A stretch of 64,000 bases of DNA from Pyropia yezoensis (Eukaryota > Rhodophyta > Bangiophyceae > Bangiales > Bangiaceae): NCBI GenBank assembly GCA_009829735.1, contig CM020618.1:13746568-13810567 (forward strand), given 5' to 3'. Below the pieces are notes generated by a model. The model had not been told where the DNA came from and made no database searches. It saw nothing but the letters and a program-made list of their open reading frames with translations. Position numbers and translations under genes: made by a program. Positions 1 through 9,742 of the stretch are shown piece after piece; position 1 is the stretch's first letter; each line of letters starts with the position of its first letter.

Positions 1-1155
1 TGTCCTTGCCGACTGTCAGGAGGGTGGGGTAGCCCAATTGGTTTGGCGACCATCGCCTGATTCATGTAGGCCCTCTGCACGGGCGACGGGCGGTCAACTG
101 CGCCCGCCGCTTCTGCGCGCCCGCGCCGGCGCCGGCGTCGAATGACGTATCCGCCGGGATACAGTATCGCGCTAGGGCGGTGCGTGCATACTCACAGACG
201 GCGTCCGTTTTTTTCCATCTCGGTGTGTCTGGCCCGCGGTGGCAGTTTGGAGAAGTGTGGAAGCAAGATGGGCGAGATCGCTTGCAGCTGGATTAGGGAG
301 CGGGCTCAGGTGCCGGCCTGACCATCCCGACGATTTTGCCAAGTACGCATCCCGGTGACGACGTGTTTGGAGTGTTGCATGCGGTCGAGGCGATTGGGAG
401 AGAGGAGGTTAAGAAAGCAGACTGGACTACCTTCATCAGCTGGCCACCGCAGGATGAGGATCACGTGCGGTGGTCTGCTCTCGTCCAGGCGAGGATATGG
501 AGATACTCCTGACACTCCCATCGTGGCCAGTGAAAAGCGCTCATCGGGTGGGTTGCTTGCGGCAGGCTACCGAGCAGGGTCGTATCGGACGAGACAGGAG
601 ACAGCCAACTTGTCTGACCAGGGCCGCGTCTGGCGACACCTCAAGGACGCTGGCGTCTGGTCCTCGTGTTCCATGTCTGCTCGGGAGTGCTGGCGCTCGT
701 ATCCAGCATCACTGCGGAACCGCACCGCTTGCATGGAGCTGCGTGTCTCATTGCGCAGGCGGACTTGCTATCCCTTATGCCCCCTCTCCTTTCCATGTTT
801 TCTGTCGCGTCGCATCAGCCACCCTCAGCAGTATGTGAAAAATGGGGTCGAGGGGCGGGGCGGTTGCGAAAGATATGTTCCACGATTTATCTGCTCCACG
901 CCCCTTCTGGGGGGTGCTGGCGCTCGTAGCCAGCACCATTGCGCCGCCACCCCACAGGATGTGCTTAGAATGTCGCGGCAAGGGTCTGCCGCAGGCGGCG
1001 GCGACGACGGCAGCCAGCCCGGAGAGCAGTCCTCCGGCCGAGCCCGCCGCGCATCTCCAGCCCGACCGGTGGGGCACGCCTCTCCCCCCTCCGCCTGCTC
1101 GCCCATTCTTCTGCCTTCGCATCCGCCACCCTGAAGTGGGGTGAGTCGACCCGAG

Positions 1156-1230
1156 GCGGCGGTTGTGGCGGCGGTGGCGGCGGTGGCGGCGGTGGCGGCG
1201 GTGGCGGCGGCGGTGGCGGCGGTGACGGCG
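1156..1230. repeat. GGCGGT-type microsatellite
   Basis: A run of GGCGGC and GGCGGT hexamers, slightly degenerate. It makes long spurious open frames on both strands (poly-Val/Ala and poly-Pro) that should not be read as proteins. Confidence 0.85.
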
Positions 1231-2174
1231 GTGTCACGGCTGCCTTGCCGGCCAGCCGGCCGCCTTCCCAGACAGGTATCCACGTGGGGGCGACGCACCC
1301 CGCACGCCGCCGCTCTCTGCGCGACCGTGCTAGCCACTGCCGCCACTGGAACGTCCACGGCGGCAGGCGGGTGGCGGCGCGGCAGGTGTCGGCCAAAGAT
1401 GGCGTGCTGGCGCAGCCGCGGCACACAGCGCTGTCAGGCGGAGCGGGGTGTGCCAGGGCAGCGCGACGGCGGCGCCCTGTGGCACTGTGGGGCGGATTCC
1501 GCCGCCGCCGTCATACGGGGCGAGCGGGGGCGGTCGCCACCAGGCCGGTGGAATGGGCAGTCCCGCGGCGCACCGCGCGCGGACGCACCGCATGGCCAGA
1601 CGCGTGTGCCTGTGCTGGCCCCGCCGTCGCATCCCCCACTCGATGCGGCCAAAAGGGGAGGCCCATCTCTGGCTTCGTACTGTCAAAGCCCCCTGAGGTG
1701 CCCAAGACGCACACACGCAAGCGTCCCGTAGCCACGGGCGGGGAATCTCCCTCGCTGGGGTCGCGAAAGAACGAAGACACCGAGACACAAAGACAGTCGC
1801 AGAAGAACAACGCCCGAACGCTGTAGTTCGGGCGCTCCAACACGCCCTCGCTACACCCGACGGCGAGTCCTGGCAGACACGGCCTGACAGGTCCGAGCCG
1901 TGACAGCCGACGCGCCACGCATAACTTCCGCAAACACAGACCAGTGCAGTCCCGCGATAACCCCGGGGCGAGAGACATAGAAAAAGAGTAAGAAGAACCA
2001 AAAAAAAGAGAGGCAGAAAACCGCACACAAGTAGTCGGTCTCCTCTGTTGGGCAGTAGTCCCAAGGCGCCGCCAAGACGAAAAAGCAACAACAAAAGGAC
2101 ACCAAACGGCGCGACAGGGCACTCCCAACTGTAGGCCGACGGCAAGTCCGTCCTGCCCTCTGGATGACGCCAAC

Positions 2175-2235
2175 CGTGCAAGCTGCAACAGCTTGCGCGG
2201 TAGACCGTGCAAGTTGCAACAGCTTGCGCGGTAGA
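2175..2235. repeat. Two tandem copies of a 31-bp hairpin unit
   Basis: A unit beginning CGTGCAAGCTGCAACAGCTT occurs at 2175 and again at 2206, with one C/T difference. Each unit holds a small inverted repeat (CAAGCTG, CAA, CAGCTTG). It lies just beyond the kinase stop codon, on the 3' side of that gene. Confidence 0.75.
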
Positions 2236-2370
2236 GAACGCCCCACACCAACAAGCGGGGGCGTCCACGATGCGAGCACCATGGCACCGGAAAGCTTCCG
2301 AAGCGCTGTCCCCTGTCCCACGGTCGCAAACGCCCCCTCCAGCACTCCCACCACCCACCACGGAACCACC

Positions 2371-5301
2371 TCAAACGGTCACACCCATCTCCTCGCGCGC
2401 AATCTTTTGCAGCTGCCGCACAATCTCCAAGAATGAAGGTCGCTGGGTCTGCTCCCCCTGCCAGCACATGCGGATGACAGTAGCCACAGACGGGGGCACG
2501 CCAGAGGAGGGCCCCAAATTGGGGCGAGTCCCCTTGATGGCCACCTCAAACATCAGCTGCGCCGGCATCAGCCCCCGATACGGCAATTGCCCCGTCCACA
2601 GCTCCCACAGCACCATGCCAAAGCTGAACACATCCGCGGCCGACGTGTAGCGCTCGGAGCGAACAATCTCCGGTGCCATTGTAAGCAAGGTGCCTACCAA
2701 GGCAGTAGGCTCGCCCGACGCGCTCTGATGGGTGCCTGCCACGTCCTGGCGCGACAGGCCAAAGTCACACAGAACCGCACGCACCCGGGAGGGAGAACTC
2801 CCTTCCACGGCGACATCAGCAGGTGTCCCCGTGTCCACCAGAACGTTGGATGACTTGAGATCCCGATGAAGCAGCACTGGCTTCAGCGAGTGAAGGTAGA
2901 GGAGGCCGCGCGCCACGTCAAGAGATATCCGCATCTTCATCAGCGGGGTAAACTTCAAGCGCTTACGCCCGTGTATCGCGTCGTGAAGGGAACCCCCCGT
3001 GACCAGTTCCGACACAATGCACAGGGGCGACGAACTCTTGACGCAGGCACCCATGTACAGCAGCACGTTGGGGTGGCGGAGGCTGCTAAGTAGCTCCACC
3101 TCGCGCAGGAAAAACGCGTTCTGTCCCGCAGACCGAGGCGACGTCTCCGACTCGGCTTGGCTGTCAAACACGGAGTCCCCCAAGCCTTCGGACGGGGCCT
3201 GGCTGCGCTCCACTTCGAGCTGCGTGTTGTCGGCATCCCAGTCCGTGGCAGGTGTGCAGTCGGACAAACCTTCAGGGACGGGTCCTTGGCCACCCTTCTG
3301 GTTCTGCTGCTTGCGCAGCTGATACATGGCCACAGCGGAAGAGCGGTCCTTGAAAATCTTGACGGCGACTGGCGCCTCGAGCCACCGCCCCGACCACACT
3401 TCGGCAAAGGTGCCTTCCCCAACAAGCCGCTCCAGCTACTCAGGACATCGCAAGGAGGAGAACGCTCACAGCGAGAGGCATGGGGTAAGCGTGGGGACCA
3501 TTGCGGCGCAAACCTGCCGTCTCAATGGCAAATCAACATCAACAATCGACAAAGGAACAAAGCCACGCAAATGGTTCTTCCCATCCGGGTCCTCTCCATA
3601 TGCGCACATCAATGCACAACAAACTAGCACAGCTCGTCTCAGAGGTGTGCACAAGCTTACCGTCAGCGCCTTGAAATCAATCTCAAACGACGACAAAACC
3701 GTGGAAGACTGCCCCGCGGCAGATGTGTTAAGGGAGCTCTGCGCCGGTGATGCGTGCTTCCCATACGACCAGTTGACGCCCTGTACCGGCGCGGGCAGCG
3801 CCGCCAGCTGATCCTCAGCGAACCCAATTGCCTCCATCGTTGCTACAAACTGTGACCGCTCCCGTGCCGACTGCACAACGTTAATAGCACGGAGGCCGCG
3901 GGAGCCCACCCAGCCGACCCACTCCGAAAAGGCGGGCTCGCGCTCTGCCCAAGTCAGGTAGGCGGCGTAGGTCATACGGCCGTCACACAGCATCAGCCGC
4001 TCCGCCGTGGCCCACAGGGAGTCGGGGTTGTGTTCAATAGACAGCGCCCCCGACGCGTGATACGACTCTGGCCACCGCCCAGGTGGGGGTGGCGTGCGCG
4101 CAATGCCCCATGTGTGGCCTGGCGGTACACAAACCACCTCAAACACCGCCCGGATGAGCATCCGAACAGCCGACTCGGAGAGATGCAGCTCAGACGTCTT
4201 GGCGTCTGCATCTGCGGCAAAGCGAAACACAAAGGGCAGCTTGTGGGGTAGGCGGCCATAGCAAAACACAGCCGACGCTCGAATCCAATCCCGGAGCGTT
4301 ACACGACCTTCGCGGCCCGAATCCACCAGACGAAACAGAAAGTCAAGGGTGCAGCGGTCAAACGAGTCATCCACAACCTCGGTCGCCTGGTCAGGCGCGA
4401 TGGCGGCCACCGTCATGGAGGCCCCGCGAACCAGGAGGAGGTTGCACAGGTCGCAAAACTGTTCTAGATCCACCCATCCCTGTCCCACCGAATCCACTTC
4501 ATTGAAGATATTGCGGAGGTACTCAATCTCCGCCAGGCCCATGACGGGGATGGTCTCGTCGCCTAGCTGGGGAATCACATCCGAGCTGCGGTTGTTGGGG
4601 GCGGGCGCCCACGCGGCCGGACGATCGGCGGCGGCGGCGGCGGCGGCTACGGCAGCTGCCAAAGCGCCGCTGCCCCCACCCATCAGCGCCGATGAGCGGG
4701 GGTGGACCCGTGGCGATTTGGGCGACGCGGGCTCCGCCGATAGGGGCTCCGCCGACGGTGGCCTCGCCGACGGTGGCCTCGCCGACTGGGGCTCCGCCGA
4801 CAGGGGCTCCGCCGACAGGGGCTCCGCCGACGGGGACTCGGCCAACGCGGGCTCCGCCAACGCGGGCTCGGCCAACGCAGGCTCGGCCAACGCGGGCTCG
4901 GCCAACGCGGGCTCGGCCAACGCGGGCTCGGGCGACGGGGGCTCAGGCGGAGACGAGTGGGCGGCGCGCAACCGGCCCACCTCTGCGGACAACCGCAAAA
5001 CGTCAGCTGGCGCAGACGCATTGCTACTCTCCCCGTGGGCAGCCACGCAGGATAAGGGACCCGCCGGGGAAACGTTGGACATGGCCATCCCCAGCACATC
5101 GACGCTCGCGCCCGGCCGTTTCAGCCACAAGTGGCGGGGCAAGGGCAGCCGCGCCGTCACGCGGAGGGTGTCAGACGACAGGGCGCTCTCATCGTCACTT
5201 CCGACGGGCCCTTCCGGTGGCCGCCCTCGGTGGTCCCGCAGTGGCTTGGCGGGGAGGGCGTCGATGAGGCCGCGCGGCGTGGCCAGCCGGCGGGTGCCCA
5301 T
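2371..5301 (-). CDS. TKL-type protein kinase with degenerate EF-hand region (two exons)
   Basis: Two exons join at a clean GT-AG intron (3436..3660): exon 1 ends FEIDFKALT and exon 2 opens LERLVGEGTFAEVWSGRW, rebuilding the usual entry to a tyrosine-kinase-like domain. Exon 2 has the glycine loop, VAVK lysine, HRDLKSSN catalytic loop, DFG and APE motifs, so it should be active. About 60-70 extra residues sit between strand beta3 and helix C. Exon 1 begins with a disordered part containing five-residue EPALA repeats, then two EF-hand-like loops (DSVGQGWVDLEQ, DSGREGRVTLRD) lacking some calcium ligands. The first in-frame ATG is at 5301, after a pyrimidine-rich leader; an upstream GTG frame reaches 5643 but looks untranslated. 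Predicted length is about 901 residues. By family it phosphorylates Ser/Thr; its substrate and calcium response are unknown. Confidence 0.85.
3436..3660 (-). other. Phase-0 spliceosomal intron of the kinase gene
   Basis: The donor reads ACG|GTAAGC at the 3661/3660 boundary and the acceptor reads GAGTAG|CTG, with exon 2 starting at 3435. Joining restores a continuous kinase N-lobe. The intron falls exactly between the EF-hand/linker part and the catalytic domain, so the two modules are encoded on separate exons. Confidence 0.85.
4735..4935 (-). repeat. Tandem 15-bp coding repeat (EPALA / EPLSA units)
   Basis: A 15-bp unit (plus strand GCCAACGCGGGCTCG and variants) is repeated about a dozen times inside exon 1 of the kinase gene. 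It encodes five-residue units such as EPALA, EPLSA and RPPSA. Because the unit is a multiple of three, copy number can change without breaking the frame. Confidence 0.85.
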
Positions 5302-5731
5302 CGGCCCCGGGCGAGGGGGGGCGTCGCCAATCAGCCGCAGCTTGACAGGGTCGTGGACGGCGGAAAGGGGGAGGGGGGGGGGGGCAAGGCAGACTGGGGG
5401 AGCAGGGGGGGGAGCGTGCTGCACAGAACACGGCGGAGGGTGAAGACGTCCACGCTGGACGGGCAGGCGGGGCTTCGGGCGGTGGGCATGGGCGAGGCAG
5501 ACGACGCGGTCAAAGGGCGCGCTGCACCGCCCGCTCTCGCACGGTGAGGGACCCGGGCAAACGTGGGCGTTCCGCAGACGAGTCGTGGCCGCCTGGCCAC
5601 ACACCCTCCCCGCTGGACTACAAACCGGCTTGCAGGCGCACACGTGTTGATTGATTGGCTCTGCGGCTCACTTTTCACCGCAAACATCTCTCTGGTTGTC
5701 CCCAGCATTCCTTTCCAGCGAAATAGTTCGC
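5302..5731. promoter_or_regulatory. Divergent intergenic region between kinase and FHA genes
   Basis: This 430-bp interval separates two divergent start codons and must hold the control region of both, by position only. The part next to 5301 is strongly pyrimidine-rich on the minus strand, like the leaders of other genes here. No TATA box is evident. The half near 5640-5730 is less G+C-rich than its surroundings. Confidence 0.4.
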
Positions 5732-5979
5732 ATGCAAAGCAGAGTTTTGGGTACATGTCAGCTCGCCCGCCCCGTCACGGGCATTGGGCGCTCCCCCGAC
5801 GCGGCGGCGGTGGTGGGGGTGCCCAAGGCGCACGCAGTGAATGTGCACCGCCGCCGACCGGCGGTGGCGGGGGTGGGGTGGGCGGGGGGAGCCGCAGCGG
5901 CAGGGGGCGGCGGCGGGGGGGCTGCAGCGGCAGCGGCAGCAGCCGCTGGGCTTGGCGGAGGAGGGGCGGCGGCCGACGC

Positions 5980-6010
<31 letters not shown>

Positions 6011-6355
6011 ACCGGGGCTGCTGGGTGGCCCTACGTGCTAGACCTGGGCTCTGTCAGTGGGAGCACCTTGAATGGGGAGCGGCTGCCGCCGCGGCGGTAC
6101 GTGCGGCTGGCACGTGCACGTGGGCAGTGGAGTCCCCGGTGGACGTTTGTCCTTGCCTCTTTTCTGTGTTGCAGGACGCTGTGGATCGCGGTCATGGCCG
6201 CCGAGGGCACTGGTGCAGTAGTGCGAGCGGGACGTAGAAGGATGCGCGCGGGTGTCCGCGTAGAGGCAAGCTTTTCTACCATCAACAGGGAAGACCCTAT
6301 TCATTTTTTTTATTTGCGTGAGGCGGCTTTTTTCCGTGTCGCCACGACCGCGTGA
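5732..6355 (+). CDS. Short FHA-domain protein with poly-Ala/Gly insert
   Basis: From the ATG at 5732 the frame shows a forkhead-associated phosphothreonine-binding domain in pieces. GIGRSPDAAAVVGVPKAHAV matches the first strands (GRS, then xxHA), and YVLDLGSVSGSTLNGERLPP matches the later xDLGSxNGTxLNG block. About 60 Ala/Gly residues separate the halves. A short intron at about 6127..6174 (GT to GTTGCAG, 48 nt, frame-preserving) would place TLWIA as the last strand; a donor at 6097 is also possible. The conserved Asn and Thr of the second block are both replaced by Ser, so phosphopeptide binding is uncertain. The rest has no recognisable domain. It is divergent from the kinase gene. It may be a small FHA adaptor or a degenerate copy; the exon structure is not certain. 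Confidence 0.5.
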
Positions 6356-6555
6356 CCTCGCTCTTGTTCCACTTTCCGTTCTTCCTCGCCCGCCCCCCTG
6401 CTCCGCTTCTGCTAGAGGCAGGCTTTTCCACCATCAACAGGGAAGACCCTATTCTTTGCTATGAGGGGGCTTTTTTCCGTGTCGCCACGACAGCGTGACC
6501 TCGCTCTTGTTCCACTTCCCGTTCTTCCTCGCCCGCCCCCCTGCTCCGCTTCTGC
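6261..6555. repeat. Tandem duplication of about 150 bp
   Basis: The block starting TAGAGGCAAGC at 6261 recurs at 6413 (period 152). The two copies share the ATCAACAGGGAAGACCCTAT, TTTTTTCCGTGTCGCCACGA and CTCGCTCTTGTTCCACTT segments and differ by a few substitutions and small indels. Copy 1 covers the 3' end of the FHA frame, so copy 2 duplicates the tail and 3' flank of that gene. Confidence 0.9.
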
Positions 6556-8582
6556 CCCCAGCGCACCGCTGCCAGACCGCCCATCAGGCCGCTAACAGCC
6601 GTATTCCTACGTTGTGATGATGAGAAGGGGGGGGAGGGTGTTGCGCTCGTCACACTCCCGCCGTTACCACCGTCCATGCTGCCGCTGATACCGGTGCAGA
6701 CGCCGACGCTATCGCAGGATCTGCTCTTCTTCATGAGCCACGACGGCTGGTGATGCGGGCCCCATGGCAGCCGCCAGGGGTGGCATCCAAGGAGCGCCGA
6801 CCCTGGGGGGTGGCATCCAAGGAGCGCCGACCTGGCCGTTATTGTCCGTGTACGGCGTGGTGGCCGCCCTGCTGGCATGGGAGCTGCCGACAAGGGATTG
6901 TTCGGGTGATGAGCCTGGCATTTGAAGCGGGACGCGGTGACCACCACGGTGGACCTACACTGATTATCACGGTGGGCTGACACGGTGGACGAGGCGGGCT
7001 GCCCCAGTGCATGAGACTTCCGCTGCGCTGGATGAGGTGTTGGCCACCGCGGTAGTCGATGTCGTAGACGACCAAGAGGCCACTCACCACCACAACCGTG
7101 TGCGTACAGTACAATCATGTACGGTACAAGCAAATCCTCCCAGATTGTCAACGAACTTTTGGCGGTCGTGTGAGCGCGAGTATTGATGAACTGCCACCAA
7201 TTTCCGAACCGCTCACAACAACAAGTAATGCTCGTTTCTTCTGCAAGAAATCGCTCAGGTGCCTCCTGTCCGACTGTCCAAGTACGAAGAGCAGTCGGCG
7301 CATTCGCGCCAACGTTGCACACGGCGCAGGCAACCAAGACAAGCCACAGCGGCGGCATGTGTTCGTGTTGCAGCTGCCACCAGGAGACGCCGATGACGGG
7401 CACCTCGTGGTCCTCTTACGTTGCGTTCTGGTGCGGATCGACGACCCACCGGTGAGGGATGTGTCCAAGACTGGGCGCTCTCTACATACAACGGGGTGGG
7501 TGTCGCGATGAAACACCCTTAGAAGCGGACACGACCGGGCTGGGTCCACTAGCTCGGGTATGTAGCGGCGTCACCTCCATCTCCTTCCCCCCCCTGTTCT
7601 CCCCACCTGCACTAAATTTTAGGGACAACCACCCCGTTGACTCCTTTGGTGTGGTCGGCAGCGACGGTGCAACCGCCCCGGCCGTACGGAAACTAAATAA
7701 ACAAGTGAGAAACGGGGGGCGGAACAAACCGCAGTTGCCCAAAGAGAGTTGAGTGCGCCCAAAAGAAAGCCGCCGAGCAGCGGTGATCGGTCCCCTTCCC
7801 CTCTCAAGCCTGTATTTCTGTCGGCACACTCCGAGAGGTGAGCCCCGCGCGGGGCCCGCGCCGGTCGGGCGGCAAAGGGCGGGGGGGAAGGGGGTCGCGC
7901 GGGAAGAGGCGTGGCGGCGCCGGCGCCGGCGATCACCGGCCATCCATCTGGGGGGATCCGCGACTGTGATTTCAATCGTCCAGTGGGGGTGAGAGGGCGG
8001 CCCAGGGCAGACCGCCCTTTCCTCTGGGTGCTGGCCCGCGGGCCCGCTCCCCCCGAGTAGAGGGCGGCCGTCACCACCCGCTTGGACGCGTGGCGGGTGG
8101 CGGGGCGGCCACAGCACCCCCTGGCGCCCCCCCCTGCCCCCCTTCTCGACTCCCTCCCGCTGAGCCGCCGTGCCGTGCGTCACGGCCGGAGTGGTGGCGG
8201 CAGCGGCGGCCACGTCGTCTCTGGTTTTGGCCTCACATTCCCGGGCCTCCCTCCCACCCTGGACGCGCCTGACCGCGTGCTCATCTTCTTGTCTGGCCGC
8301 GCAGTCGTGGCCGCCGCCGCCGCCCCACTTGCGGTGCCCGGCACGGCCTGGCCGCCTCCCGCTGTACGACGCCGTTGCCGCGGGCCGCCCTTCCATTGCC
8401 CCTTCTCCCTCCCTCTCTCCGCCGTCCACGTGCACCTCCCCCTCCCCCCTTCTCCCCATCCAACCGCTTGCCGTTTTTCCTTTTCTTTTATCACTCTCTT
8501 TCTCCCTTCCTCCCCCCCCCCTCCCCCTTCTCCTCCCGCCACCGCCCTTCTCCCCCCCTCCTCCGGCCACCCCCCTTTTGTC
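6556..8582. other. Intergenic region and channel-gene leader
   Basis: No gene is supported. A 30-bp unit (GGTGGCATCCAAGGAGCGCC...) is repeated twice at 6776..6835. A plus-strand open stretch at 7098..7511 contains protein-like sequence (HVFVLQLPPGDADDGHLVVL), which might be an exon, but no start, splice sites or family could be assigned. The final 250 bases (about 8330..8582) are strongly CT-rich, with long C and T runs, and lead into the ATG of the potassium-channel gene; they are probably its promoter and 5' leader. Confidence 0.45.
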
Positions 8583-9707
8583 ATGGACGGCGGCACGCTC
8601 CGCGCGACACTCCGTGACGCGGCGGTCGTCAACGCCACCTACCGCGACGGGCGACGTCCCCCGCCCGCCGGCGAGCAGCGGCCATCCACGCCGCCGGCGC
8701 CCGCCCACGGGTCGGCGGCGGTGTACGGGCCACCCGAAGGGGGGTCGGTGCCGCCGCCCGCCGCGGCGGGGGGGGATGGCCGCGGGGGGGGGGTGGACGC
8801 ACCGCCGCCCCCCATGGCCGGCCTCGGCCACGGGGGCGGGGGGGCGCCGACGGGGACGGCGGCGGCGGCAGCGGCGGCGGCGGCGCTGCTGGGTGCCCCC
8901 CCTGTGCAGCAGCCGCCCCAGGAACGGGCCGGCCGGGCAGGCGGGGCGGCCGCGGGGTGGCCCCCCGTCGACACGCCCCCCGCGGCGACGGTGGAGGGGA
9001 TGGGTGGGGATGGCGGTGGGGTGGGCCTGCTGCCTCTTGCTCCGCTGGTGCAGCCCGACGGCGTTGGGCCGAGCTCCCTCAGCCTGCCGCCGATACCGAC
9101 GCTGGTGCTGGGCGGCGGGGGGGAGCACCGCCACGCCGGCGCCGACGCCAACGTCGGTGCGGGGGGGGGGGTGCTGCCACCGCTGGCGCTCGACGCCGAC
9201 AGAGCGGGGGGGGGCGCGGCGCTCTTGCCGCCCCTGCCAACCGTCGTGTCGACGGGGGGGGGTGGGGGCGTGCCACCCGCGGGCGGCGGTGGCGCCCTCG
9301 GGGGCCGCTTCCCACCCGCCGGGGCAGGAGCGGGGCGCCCCCTCCCCGGCCCCGACGTACGGGAGCTGAGCCGCATGTACAAGCGCCACCTGGGCGAACG
9401 TCACCGGTCGCTCGAGATGGGCTCCCTGGACCTTTGGAGCGGCGACGAGGCGACTGGAGGTGGCGGTGGCGGTAACGGCGGTGACGGGGGGGGGGGCGGG
9501 GGAGCGGGGGCGGGTGGGGGTGTTCTCGGCAGCGGCACGCCGTCGCTGACGACCAAGAGCTCGGGGCGGGTGGTGTCGCGCGCGGCGCGTGCCGCCCGCC
9601 GAGGCCGAGCCGGCGGTGGTGGGGTTGGCCTAGGCAGCGGCACGACCACGGCGTCCTACCCCGAGCTGCTCGGCTCGCTGTCGGGGAGCGGCGGCGGGTC
9701 CGGGGCG

Positions 9708-9742
<35 letters not shown>

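Larger units (their letters stand above)
1..2370. other. No confident gene; repeats and a short open segment
   Basis: No recognisable domain was found in any frame. The most protein-like stretch is a plus-strand frame at 297..512, which ends in TGA and contains mixed, non-repetitive residues such as GREEVKKADWTTFISWPP. It follows a possible acceptor and could be the 3' exon of a gene lying mostly outside the window, but nothing identifies it. A short hairpin (GGTGCTGGC, 7-nt loop, GCCAGCACC) lies near 913..937. The part next to 2370 is A-rich on the plus strand, so T-rich on the minus strand, and is probably 3' untranslated DNA of the neighbouring minus-strand kinase gene. Confidence 0.4.

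Noticed and set aside
5302..5643. N-terminal extension of the kinase gene to 5643
   Set aside because: It would start with GTG, the sequence is Cys/Pro-rich and unlike the rest, and the DNA before 5301 looks like a CT-rich leader. The first ATG is at 5301.
7482..9404. 640-codon minus frame opposite the channel gene start
   Set aside because: It overlaps the N-terminal coding part of the channel gene and has no motif; shadow frame.
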